Assembly (NCBI GenBank): GCA_945901405.1
Contig: CAMDLH010000058.1
Span: 1 to 32,363 of the forward strand
DNA length: 32,363 nt
From: Bordetella parapertussis
GTDB taxonomy: Bacteria; Pseudomonadota; Gammaproteobacteria; Burkholderiales; SG8-41
Reading direction: 5' to 3'
Part shown: one piece after another, positions 7,975 to 15,721 of the stretch
Numbering within the stretch: position 1 is the stretch's first letter
Layout of the letters: every line of letters begins with the position of its first letter
Translations under genes and position numbers: made by a program
Notes under the pieces: generated by a model
Told to the model about the DNA's origin: nothing
Databases searched by the model: none
The model's input: the letters and a program-made list of their open reading frames with translations, nothing else

Positions 7975-10376
7975 AAATCGTCGGACTCGATATCGGCTCC
8001 ACCACCATCAAGGCGATTTGTGTCGAAGACGGAAAGATTATCTGGCGCGACTACAAGCGTCACAATACCAAGCAGGCGGAATGCGTGGTGGAATACCTGG
8101 CGCGCATGGAAGCCGAATGCGGATTGAAGCCCGGCGTTGACCGTATTTTCGCCACCGGCTCCGGCGCAGGCCTGATCGGGCCGAATCTCGGCGCGAAACT
8201 GGTGCAGGAAGTGGTCGCGGTTGCGGCGGCGGTGGAGAAAATGCATCCGAACGTGCGCTTCGTGTCGGAGATCGGCGGCGAGGACATGAAAACCGTGTTC
8301 TTCACCCCCACCGGCGGCGGCAAGAACGCGGTGACTTCCACCACCACGAAAATTACGATTCCGATTCAGCCGGTGGACAAGATCGCCGCTCCGACGAAAA
8401 AGCACGCGCATAAAAAAGAAGGCGAGACGCGGCACTCATCGACCGTGATCAAATCGCGCGACGGCGGCACCAGCAAGCAGGTTTACATGCAGTCGGCGTG
8501 CAGCGGCGGTACCGGCACCTTCATCGAAAAAACCGCGCGCAAGCTCGAAGTCGAGTCCGAGCAGTTGGCGAAGATGAACTATACCGACATGAGCCTGCAC
8601 AAGATCAGTTCCAAGTGCGGTATTTTCGCCGAGACGGACGCCAACACGCTGGTGAAATCCGGCGTGCCGGTCGAGGAAATCATCGCTAGTTTGTATGAAG
8701 CCGTGGTCTATCAGAACCTCGCCTCGCTCACCAAGGGCAACACGCCGCTGCCCGAAGTGCTGCTGCTGGGCGGGCCGAACATGTTCTTCACCGGACTGCA
8801 ACAGGCTTGGCGCCACCATCTGAAAAAGATGTGGAAAGAGCGCAAGATCGAAATGCCCGAAGGCAAGACCGCCGACGACATGATTCTGATTCCGGCCGAC
8901 GCGCTCTACTATGCCTGCATCGGCTGCGTTGAGGTTGCCAAGGAGGAAAACGCGAACGTCGCGATCTATACCGGCCCGGAAAAACTGCACTGGTGGATCA
9001 ACGAAGGCCAGCACGAACAAAAAGCCAAGGAAGGCGGCACGGGTTTGATCGCCGGTGATGTCGAGTTCAAGGCGTTCCTGGATAAATACGCCAAGCCGCA
9101 TGCGGTGTCGCCGGTGCGCGACGCTTCAGATTCGGCGGTTGATGCGCGCACGGTGTTTCTCGGCTGTGATTTCGGCAGCACCACCGCCAAGGCCGTGGTG
9201 CTCTCGGATGAGAAAGAATTGCTGTTTCACTGCTACGCGCAATCCCGCGGCAATCCGATCGAGGACGCCAAGGCGATTTTGCGTCAGATCAAGGCGGCGG
9301 GTTATGAAAAAATCGGCGGCCTCGCAATCACCGGCTACGGCAAGGATTTGTTGAAAGACATCATCGGCGCCGATGCCGGCATTGTCGAAACCGTGGCGCA
9401 CGCCACGGCATCGCTGCATTTCTTCCCCGATGCGGATGTGATTTGCGATGTCGGCGGCACCGACGTAAAAATCATGCTGCTGCGCCAGGGCACGGTATCG
9501 GATTTCAGATTGAACTCGCAGTGCTCGTCGGGCAACGGCGCGTTCCTGCAAGGTGTGGCTGACCGTTACGCCACGCCACTCGACGAATACGCCGGCAAAG
9601 CATTTCAGGCGCGCTCGATTCCGACGCTGGCGATGGGCTGCGGCGTGTTCCTGCAATCGGACATCGTCAATCAGCAGCGCAAGGGCTGGTCGGCCGAAGA
9701 GATCATGGCTTCGCTCGCCGCCGTGCTGCCGCTGAATGTGTGGATCTATGCCGGGCAGTTGAACAATCTGGCTGCGGCTGGCAGAAAATTTATTCTTCAG
9801 GGCGGCACGCACCGCAACCTCGCGGTGGTCAAGGCGCAGGTTGATTTCATCAAGAACAAGGTGCCCAATGCCGAAGTCGTCGTGCATCCCTACCCTGGCG
9901 AAGCCGGTGCGATTGGCGCCGCGCTGTGCGCCATCGACTGGGCCAACCGAGGCGGCAAAGCGGCGTTCCGCGGCTTTGAAACCATCGAGGCGCTCACCTA
10001 CAAAAGCACCACCAACGAGCACACCACTTGCAACTGGTGCGCGGTGAATTGCCGCCGCACGTTCATCGACGTCGACTTGCCCGGTGCAAAAGGCCGCGAG
10101 TGGAGCAAGGTGCCGCTGGAACCGGGCTGGGAGCGCGTGATCAGCGGCAACACCTGCCCGAAAGGTCTGCTCGAAGACGCCAATGAAATGCGTGTGGTGA
10201 AGGATCAACTGGAGAAAACAAAACGTGCTCACCCGAATATTGCAGAGATGGTCCGTGAAGACGGATTCCGCCGCCCTAGAAGCGCGCAAGAAATTGCGGA
10301 TCGGGATTCCGAAGATTCTGAACATGTGGTCGACGCACCAGTTCTGGATGGGGTACCTGCAAGCGCTGGGCATTGA
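7971..10376 (+). CDS. Double ASKHA-domain ATP-dependent activase (BcrAD/BadFG/HgdC family)
   Basis: 801 aa with two tandem acetate/sugar kinase/Hsp70/actin-type ATPase domains. Domain 1 opens with DIGSTTIKA at D7 and domain 2 with CDFGSTTAKA at D400. Each has the activase cysteine pair that holds a bridging [4Fe-4S] cluster: C177 (ACSGGTGTF) with C216 (SKCGIFAETD), and C518 (QCSSGNGAF) with C557 (MGCGVFLQSD). The C-terminus carries a Cys cluster C687, C690, C694 and C729. Such activases use ATP hydrolysis to push one electron at very low potential into a partner dehydratase or reductase. The ATG at 7971 is chosen over a longer frame opening at 7593 because it overlaps the previous stop and starts at the nucleotide-binding motif. 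The last roughly 35 residues overlap the next gene and look non-homologous. Confidence 0.9.
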   Translation: MKIVGLDIGSTTIKAICVEDGKIIWRDYKRHNTKQAECVVEYLARMEAECGLKPGVDRIFATGSGAGLIGPNLGAKLVQEVVAVAAAVEKMHPNVRFVSEIGGEDMKTVFFTPTGGGKNAVTSTTTKITIPIQPVDKIAAPTKKHAHKKEGETRHSSTVIKSRDGGTSKQVYMQSACSGGTGTFIEKTARKLEVESEQLAKMNYTDMSLHKISSKCGIFAETDANTLVKSGVPVEEIIASLYEAVVYQNLASLTKGNTPLPEVLLLGGPNMFFTGLQQAWRHHLKKMWKERKIEMPEGKTADDMILIPADALYYACIGCVEVAKEENANVAIYTGPEKLHWWINEGQHEQKAKEGGTGLIAGDVEFKAFLDKYAKPHAVSPVRDASDSAVDARTVFLGCDFGSTTAKAVVLSDEKELLFHCYAQSRGNPIEDAKAILRQIKAAGYEKIGGLAITGYGKDLLKDIIGADAGIVETVAHATASLHFFPDADVICDVGGTDVKIMLLRQGTVSDFRLNSQCSSGNGAFLQGVADRYATPLDEYAGKAFQARSIPTLAMGCGVFLQSDIVNQQRKGWSAEEIMASLAAVLPLNVWIYAGQLNNLAAAGRKFILQGGTHRNLAVVKAQVDFIKNKVPNAEVVVHPYPGEAGAIGAALCAIDWANRGGKAAFRGFETIEALTYKSTTNEHTTCNWCAVNCRRTFIDVDLPGAKGREWSKVPLEPGWERVISGNTCPKGLLEDANEMRVVKDQLEKTKRAHPNIAEMVREDGFRRPRSAQEIADRDSEDSEHVVDAPVLDGVPASAGH

Positions 10377-11457
10377 ACCGCGCTACATAACCTGGTCGTC
10401 TGATAGCTCCGAGGATCAGGCACGCACGTTTGCCAAGGGCCGCGGCACGGTCGATTGTTGTTATCCGGTGAAGTGTGTCTCCGGGCATTACGGCGAGCTG
10501 CTCGCGCTCGACAAGCGCCGCAAGATCAACGTTCTGTTGGCACCCATGGTGTATTCGCTGCCTTCCTATCTGAAAGGCAGCGTCGTTGATTCCATCGCCT
10601 GCCCGCGCGTGATGGCCGCGCCCGAAAACATCAAATCGGGCTTTCTCAAAGAAGGCGACGCGTTCAAGGAACGAGACGTAATCTATTGCTCGCCGATTGC
10701 ATCGCTTGCCGATCCGGCGATCGTGCCCAAGCAATTGTTCGAGGGCATGAAGGACGCGATTCCTGGTCTCACCATGGAAGAAACCAAGCGCGCGGTCGAT
10801 GCAGGGTACGCCGCGCTGACCGCGTTCAACGAACGTGCGCGCGCCAAGAGCCGCAAGGTGCTAGAACACTGCGCGAAGACCGGCACGCCGTGCCTGTTGG
10901 TGGTGGCGCGTCCCTATCACATGGATCCCGGCATCGGTCACGAAATCGAAATCGACATGCAGGCGTACGGCTACCCGGTGTTGTGGGCGCAGTATCTGCC
11001 CATAGACGCCGATATTCTCGACTGGATGTTTGCACCCGATATTAGAGACGGCTACATCAAGAACACACTTGATGTCGCCGACGTGTGGCCCTCGTCGTAC
11101 AGCGCCAACACCAACGAGATTTTGTGGGGTGCCAAGTTCGCCGCGCGCATGCCGTGGATCGCCGGCGTGATACGGCTGGCAAGCTACGAATGCGGCATGG
11201 ATCAACCGACCTACACGCCGGTGCAGCAGATCGTCGAGCGTTCGGGCACGCTGTTCTTCTCGTTCCAGGAACTCGACTCCACCAAGCCCGCGGGCTCGGT
11301 GAAAATCCGCGTTGAAACCATCGCGCACTATCTCGAAAAATACGCATCCGAAATCATCGCGCGCAAGTTGAAAGTGTCGCAGCCTGGATGCCCGCTGTTG
11401 CCGGCGACTGATGAAAAAGATGTACCGCAGCCAGAGAAGGTTGCAGTACCCGCTTGA
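10225..11457 (+). CDS. DUF2229/HgdB-like component of the activase-linked reductase
   Basis: 410 aa from a GTG at 10225 preceded by GGAG 10 nt upstream; a second GTG at 10255 is also possible. The conserved part starts at about residue 22 with KKLRIGIPKILNMWSTHQFW, followed by the cysteine motif VDCCYPVKC (C78, C79, C84), a DSIACPRVM segment, ARPYHMDPGIGHE and ASYECGMDQPT. These blocks are typical of the DUF2229 and HgdB-like parts of activase-related proteins. It is probably the second cluster-bearing component of the reductase. It overlaps the activase reading frame by 152 nt in the +1 frame, which is unusual; see the finding on a possible ancestral fusion. Substrate unknown. Confidence 0.82.
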   Translation: MLTRILQRWSVKTDSAALEARKKLRIGIPKILNMWSTHQFWMGYLQALGIEPRYITWSSDSSEDQARTFAKGRGTVDCCYPVKCVSGHYGELLALDKRRKINVLLAPMVYSLPSYLKGSVVDSIACPRVMAAPENIKSGFLKEGDAFKERDVIYCSPIASLADPAIVPKQLFEGMKDAIPGLTMEETKRAVDAGYAALTAFNERARAKSRKVLEHCAKTGTPCLLVVARPYHMDPGIGHEIEIDMQAYGYPVLWAQYLPIDADILDWMFAPDIRDGYIKNTLDVADVWPSSYSANTNEILWGAKFAARMPWIAGVIRLASYECGMDQPTYTPVQQIVERSGTLFFSFQELDSTKPAGSVKIRVETIAHYLEKYASEIIARKLKVSQPGCPLLPATDEKDVPQPEKVAVPA

Positions 11458-11477
11458 TTGCCCGCTTGTGAGATTAA

Positions 11478-11497
11478 CGTAAGTAATTGTTTTTAAA
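11478..11497 (-). repeat. Intergenic motif copy 1 (TAAAAACAATTACTTACG type)
   Basis: One of five near-identical 20-nt AT-rich intergenic motifs. On the minus strand it reads TTTAAAAACAATTACTTACG. It sits 20 nt past the stop of the reductase operon. Confidence 0.6.
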
Positions 11498-11548
11498 CAC
11501 TTTTTTATTTTCCTGACGAACCACTGACCTCCGCGTCCTAGATAAGGA

Positions 11549-11583
11549 ATCCGCTGTTTGCCCGACTGACTGCAAGGGCGGAT
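11549..11583 (+). other. Imperfect hairpin downstream of the reductase operon
   Basis: ATCCGC (11549-11554) pairs with GCGGAT (11578-11583), and TTGC with GCAA inside it, separated by a small internal loop. No proper T-run follows, so a rho-independent terminator is only weakly supported. It may simply be a structured mRNA end or leader. Confidence 0.3.
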
Positions 11584-11627
11584 GTTTCAAGTGATACGCA
11601 TTACACCCTTACTGAATGGAACGACGC

Positions 11628-11912
11628 ATGCGCGGATTAACTCTCGAATCAGGATACTGGCCTCTGTTCATGGCGGCTGTCGTACTGCCCGGCGGCGCGC
11701 TCTTGCTGGCATGGGTGCTGATAAGGCGCTACATTGCGGCGCGCAGAGCCGCGCCGGCCATGGTGCAAAACGATCTTGCAATAAGCGCAATCGAATTCGC
11801 CAATGAAAAATTGCAGCGGCGCGTTGCAGTGCATTGCGGCGGTGGCCGGCGCACTCCTTGCCGCCACGGTATTCGCCGCGCAACGGACGCCGGAACACGC
11901 GTTTTTCGCTGA
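11628..11912 (+). CDS. Possible small single-pass membrane protein
   Basis: 94 aa if started at the ATG at 11628 (a GGA lies about 7 nt upstream); 98 aa from the ATG at 11616. Residues about 10-32 form one clear hydrophobic segment (YWPLFMAAVVLPGGALLLAW) followed by RRYIAARR, a typical membrane-anchor signature with a positive cytoplasmic flank. The last third is arginine-rich and overlaps the start of the next gene in another frame by 110 nt, so it is probably not under protein selection. I do not recognise a family. It may be real, a remnant, or chance. Confidence 0.3.
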   Translation: MRGLTLESGYWPLFMAAVVLPGGALLLAWVLIRRYIAARRAAPAMVQNDLAISAIEFANEKLQRRVAVHCGGGRRTPCRHGIRRATDAGTRVFR

Positions 11913-12699
11913 CGGAAAAAAGGGCGTCCAAGTTCTCGCCCATCGCGGCGGCGCGGGCCTGCGCCCCGAAAACACGCTCGCCGCATTCACGAACGCCGCC
12001 ACGCTCGGCGCCGATATTCTTGAAATGGATGTACAGCTCACCGCCGACGGAGCGATCGTCGTCATGCATGATGTGACGGTTGACCGCACCACCAACGGCA
12101 CGGGGCGGGTGGATTCAATGACGCTCGCAGCGCTGCGCGAGCTCGATGCCGCATACCGTTGGAGCCGCGACGGCGGAAAAACATTTCCCTATCGCGCGTC
12201 TCGCGTGCGGATTCCCGCGCTCGACGAAATATTCGCGCGCTTCCCGCTGATGCGCATGAACATCGAAATGAAAAACGCAAGCCCCGCGCTCGCGCAAGCA
12301 CTGTGCGCGCTGACGCGCCAGCGCGGCATGAGCAAGAAAATACTGGCGGCCTCGATGAACTCCGAGGCGATTGCTACATTTCGCCGCGAGTGCCCCGAAG
12401 CTGCAACGTCAATGACGGCGAGCGAGGCGAAATGGTTTTATGCGCTGCACTTCGTCGGTCTCACCAAGACATACAAGCCCAACGGCCTGGCGCTGCAAAT
12501 GCCTTATCGGCTGGGTGAGCGCGTCGTGGCGACCGCCGATCTGATACAAGCCGCGCGCGGCCGCGGTCTCAAAACACATGTGTGGACCATCAACGACGAA
12601 GCGTGCATGCGCGAACTTATCGCGGCGGGCATAGACGGCATCATCACCGACCGGCCCGACGTGCTGCTTAAAGTGCTGGGGCGCGGCAAGATCGATTGA
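11803..12699 (+). CDS. Periplasmic glycerophosphodiester phosphodiesterase
   Basis: 298 aa. An N-terminal signal peptide (hydrophobic stretch about residues 9-26 ending in FAA) suggests export. The GDPD TIM-barrel signature follows: LAHRGGAGLRPENTLAAF, then ILEMDVQLTADG and VMHDVTVDRTTNG, giving the catalytic His, Glu/Asp and second His. The C-terminal HVWTINDE and GIDGIITDRPD motifs complete the fold. It would hydrolyse glycerophosphodiesters to glycerol-3-phosphate and an alcohol, so it is a phospholipid-turnover enzyme rather than part of the acyl-CoA pathways around it. No good Shine-Dalgarno precedes the ATG at 11803, and the start lies inside a small upstream frame, so the exact start is uncertain. 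Confidence 0.9.
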   Translation: MKNCSGALQCIAAVAGALLAATVFAAQRTPEHAFFADGKKGVQVLAHRGGAGLRPENTLAAFTNAATLGADILEMDVQLTADGAIVVMHDVTVDRTTNGTGRVDSMTLAALRELDAAYRWSRDGGKTFPYRASRVRIPALDEIFARFPLMRMNIEMKNASPALAQALCALTRQRGMSKKILAASMNSEAIATFRRECPEAATSMTASEAKWFYALHFVGLTKTYKPNGLALQMPYRLGERVVATADLIQAARGRGLKTHVWTINDEACMRELIAAGIDGIITDRPDVLLKVLGRGKID

Positions 12700-12886
12700 G
12701 TTCGGCCGTCAAGAGATGGCCGCCAGCCCGTACTCCGCAACCTATTCGGTGAACACATTGAACTCAGAATAGCGCTTGCTTAAGTTGAAAACCACCCGCA
12801 ATCATGCACCACACCAATGCCAACGTGCGCCAGCCCATGAATCTCATGGTGGTCTCCGGTTGTTGGCCATCTATCGGACACGTTCG

Positions 12887-13765
12887 CTATCTGAAGCCGA
12901 AGAGTTTTGCGGGGTTATCAACCAGCACCTTTTGCCGCGTGGCCGCATCCGGCATCCACCGTGCAACCAGATTGAAAAGATCAATCGAATTCACCTTGTC
13001 CGCATGCGAAAGATACGGATAGTCGCTGCCCCAGATCACGCGATCCGGCGCGGCGGCAATCAGCGCCTTGGCGATGACCGTTGAATCGGCGTACGTGGGT
13101 GTGGTGGCCATGCGATAGGGTGCGGTCAGCTTCATGTAACAACGCTCGCCATCGTTGCGCAAAAAATCGATCATTTTCAGCAGACCCGGCTGCTGGCCGC
13201 CGTCGCGCGCGAGAAACATGCCGAAATGCGCCAGCGTGAAATTCGATTTCATTTTGCGATAGACATCGAGCATGTCGATGATGAGCCAGCTCGGCGACAA
13301 AATGTCGATCTGCCAGCCGGTCTCGGCGCAACGCGCATCCAGCCGCAACAGGCGCGCGAGATGTTTTTCCATCAACCCGGCTTCGCGCGGCCGGTTGGGC
13401 GGCCCGAGATTAAAACGGATGCCCGCCACGCCGGCGTTATTGAGACGCGCGAGCTCGGCATCGGACGCGTTCTCGTCGATATCAACGATGCCACGCGCGT
13501 TGCCGCCGCACAACTTGATGGCGTCGAGCATGCAGGTGTTGTCGCGGCCATAGGTGCTGGGCTGCGTGAACACCATGCGCTCGATGCCGCAGCGGCGCGC
13601 GAAATCCAGGTAACCCGCCATGTATTCGGCAAGCGGTATCGCCGGCGGCGAATTGCGGCGCTCAGCGCTGTACGGATAGGTAACAGGGTCGCCGAAGACG
13701 TGCAGATGGCAATCACAACTCAATGATGGGCCTTTGACTTCAGGCGGTCTCTGATCAGCCGGCAT
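12887..13765 (-). CDS. Amidohydrolase, 2-pyrone-4,6-dicarboxylate lactonase-like (LigI-type)
   Basis: 292 aa from the ATG at 13765. The open frame extends up to 13918, but the extra residues are unlike the family and would run into the region preceding the divergent gene. The metal-site motif CDCHLHVFGDP (about residues 17-27) and the PYPYSAERR-like substrate-loop region suggest the LigI branch of the amidohydrolase_2 family. A GSDYPY motif near the C-terminus holds the last metal/catalytic Asp. LigI members hydrolyse the lactone of 2-pyrone-4,6-dicarboxylate; related enzymes act on other lactones. The gene diverges from a Bug receptor and a racemase-fold gene, suggesting one small carboxylic-acid locus. 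Substrate not provable here. Confidence 0.85.
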   Translation of the reverse strand: MPADQRPPEVKGPSLSCDCHLHVFGDPVTYPYSAERRNSPPAIPLAEYMAGYLDFARRCGIERMVFTQPSTYGRDNTCMLDAIKLCGGNARGIVDIDENASDAELARLNNAGVAGIRFNLGPPNRPREAGLMEKHLARLLRLDARCAETGWQIDILSPSWLIIDMLDVYRKMKSNFTLAHFGMFLARDGGQQPGLLKMIDFLRNDGERCYMKLTAPYRMATTPTYADSTVIAKALIAAAPDRVIWGSDYPYLSHADKVNSIDLFNLVARWMPDAATRQKVLVDNPAKLFGFR

Positions 13766-13923
13766 GTGTTTTCCCGATTCGTTTCGATCAGCGATGATAC
13801 TGGTTTTGTTGGATGCCGAATGCATGCACTCTTGCGTGCGCTGCGTCCAATCCATGAGCGGCACCGGCTGGCCGCCCCGGCACTGGCAAGGTAAACTGGC
13901 CTCCCTTCTGGAGATCAACCGCC

Positions 13924-14895
13924 GTGACTGTTTATTTCAAAATTGCTTCAGTGTGCGCTCTGGCGCTGTTTGCGGCGCACATGGCCAACGCCGCGCAGCC
14001 CTTTCCATCCAAACCAATTCGTCTGATCGTGGGTTCGCCGCCGGGCGGCGGCAACGATATCGTCGCGCGCATACTCGCCGCCAAACTCACCGAAAACTTC
14101 AGCCAGCAAGTGATTGTTGACAATCGCGGCGGCGCCAACGGCATCATCGGCATGGAACTCGCCGCGCGCGCCGCGCCCGACGGCCACACGCTCTACATGG
14201 GCACTACCGGCCATCTGAGTGTCAACGCGGCGTTGTACCCGAAGCTGCCATTCGATATCGAACGCGATTTTGTGCCGCTGACCGAAGTGGTGTCGTTGTC
14301 TTTTCTGATTTATCTGCATCCCTCCGTTCCGGCGAAAACACTCGGCGAACTGATCGCGCTTGCCAAGGCGAATCCCGGCAAGCTCGCATGGTCATCCAGC
14401 GGCAGCGGCGGCCTGCCGCATCTCACCGGCGAACTGCTAAAACTCAATGCAGGAATCAATACGCGCCGCATTCCGTATAAAGGCAGCTCGCCCGCGTTTA
14501 ACGACCTGCTCGCTGGGCAGGTTCAATACTGCATCGAGGCGGTGCCGATAGGCTTGCAGCACGTAAAGTCAGGCCGGTTGCTCGCGCTTGCCACCACCGG
14601 CGGCAAACGCCTGCCGTTCTTGCCCGACGTGCCCGCGCTCAATGAAACCATCGCGGGCCTCGAAGTCTATAACTGGTACGGCATGATGCTGCCGGCGGGA
14701 ACTCAACCCAATCTTGTTGCGCGTTTGCACGGCGAAATCATCAAGGTGATGAATGTGCCTGACACACGCGCGAAGCTGATCGCCCAAGGCACCGACCCGG
14801 TCGGCAGCACGCCCGCTGAATTCACGCTCCGCAGACGAGCGGAGCAGACAAAATGGGCGCGCGTGATCAAGGAAGCCAACATCAAGGCTGAGTAA
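13924..14895 (+). CDS. Bug/TctC-type periplasmic solute receptor 1
   Basis: 323 aa, GTG start with GGAG 9 nt upstream. N-terminal signal peptide (about residues 1-23, ending NAA) followed by the family hallmarks PFPSKPIRLIVGSPPGGG and the Asn-Arg-Gly-Gly loop (VDNRGGANG). The C-terminal part has the usual AEFTLRRRAEQTKWARVIKEANI ending, the short form of which is common in the family. Bug proteins bind carboxylates (citrate, dicarboxylates, nicotinate, aromatic acids) in the periplasm for tripartite tricarboxylate transporters. No TctA/TctB membrane genes are in the window, so it is an orphan receptor. It is 31 nt upstream of a racemase-fold gene on the same strand, suggesting that its ligand is that enzyme's substrate. 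Confidence 0.92.
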   Translation: MTVYFKIASVCALALFAAHMANAAQPFPSKPIRLIVGSPPGGGNDIVARILAAKLTENFSQQVIVDNRGGANGIIGMELAARAAPDGHTLYMGTTGHLSVNAALYPKLPFDIERDFVPLTEVVSLSFLIYLHPSVPAKTLGELIALAKANPGKLAWSSSGSGGLPHLTGELLKLNAGINTRRIPYKGSSPAFNDLLAGQVQYCIEAVPIGLQHVKSGRLLALATTGGKRLPFLPDVPALNETIAGLEVYNWYGMMLPAGTQPNLVARLHGEIIKVMNVPDTRAKLIAQGTDPVGSTPAEFTLRRRAEQTKWARVIKEANIKAE

Positions 14896-14926
14896 AAATC
14901 AGCTCTTGCCAGCGAGGAGTACTACG

Positions 14927-15718
14927 ATGCGTTTATGGGTACAGGTTTTCTCGGCGCGCGAGCGCAATCCAAATTATCACGAGGCGTTGGAGGCGCATCT
15001 GCGCTCCGTCGTAGAGCCAGGCACCGAGATCAAGGTGCATGGCACGAAGAAGGGCGGGCTGGGCGAACAGTTCCGCATTTTTCAGGCAATAGACACGCCC
15101 GACATCATCGAGAACGTGCTCAAATGCAAATACGCCACGGGTGACCAGCGTTACGACGCGTTTGTCTCGCTCAATTCCACCGACCCCGCGCTGGTCGAGG
15201 CGCGCGAAGTGCTTGAAATACCCGTGCTGGGATTTCTTGAAACAACCGCGCTGATGGCGTGCATGATGGGCAAGACTTTTTCACTCATCACGCCGAACCC
15301 GAAATTCGCGCTTTCGTTTGAACAGAAACTTCAGCTTTACGGCCTGACCGAACGCCTGACCTCCATCGAGGCGATGAACATACCCAAGCTCGCCGATTAC
15401 CGGCAGGGCTTTATCGACCCCGCCGCGCACCAGCGCATCATGAACGAATTCGACAACGCCGCGCGGCGCGCGATCGCGGCCGGCGCGGAGGTACTAATCC
15501 CCTGCGGCTCGCACGCCGTGCTGCAGGCACGCAGGGGTTTAAGAGAAATCGACGGCGCGCTGATCATGGATGGCCTCGCCGTGCTGATCAAGATGGCGGA
15601 AACCGCGGTGAAGCTGCAAAAAATCATGGGCACGATGGTCAGCCGCAGGATGCTCTACCAGATGCCCGACAAGGACGTGCTTGAAAAAGCGAAGAAGGAT
15701 TACGGTATCGATCTTTGA
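14927..15718 (+). CDS. Asp/Glu/hydantoin racemase-fold enzyme lacking the first catalytic Cys
   Basis: 263 aa from the ATG at 14927, chosen because GAGGAG lies 7 nt upstream; a TTG at 14906 opens a slightly longer frame. Two-domain racemase fold pattern. The second catalytic cysteine is present (LIPCGSHAV, C193). The position usually holding the first, in the ...DP motif, reads SLNSTDPAL with Asn83. A racemase needs two opposed acid/base cysteines, so a one-cysteine reaction such as arylmalonate-type decarboxylation, a lyase or an isomerase is more likely. It is immediately downstream of a Bug receptor and convergent with the next gene (3 nt between stops). Confidence 0.78.
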   Translation: MRLWVQVFSARERNPNYHEALEAHLRSVVEPGTEIKVHGTKKGGLGEQFRIFQAIDTPDIIENVLKCKYATGDQRYDAFVSLNSTDPALVEAREVLEIPVLGFLETTALMACMMGKTFSLITPNPKFALSFEQKLQLYGLTERLTSIEAMNIPKLADYRQGFIDPAAHQRIMNEFDNAARRAIAAGAEVLIPCGSHAVLQARRGLREIDGALIMDGLAVLIKMAETAVKLQKIMGTMVSRRMLYQMPDKDVLEKAKKDYGIDL

Positions 15719-15721
15719 TTG

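Noticed and set aside
9126-10373. Minus-strand frame of 415 aa opposite the activase
   Set aside because: Antisense shadow in a GC-rich gene; the plus strand has clear ASKHA motifs.
6463-11457. Calling the reductase a true benzoyl-CoA reductase
   Set aside because: Component count is similar, but the chains match the activase-related/DUF2229 type and no ferredoxin or benzoate genes are nearby.
12804-13022. Small plus-strand frame of 72 aa downstream of the phosphodiesterase
   Set aside because: Mostly antisense to the amidohydrolase, no Shine-Dalgarno, no motif.
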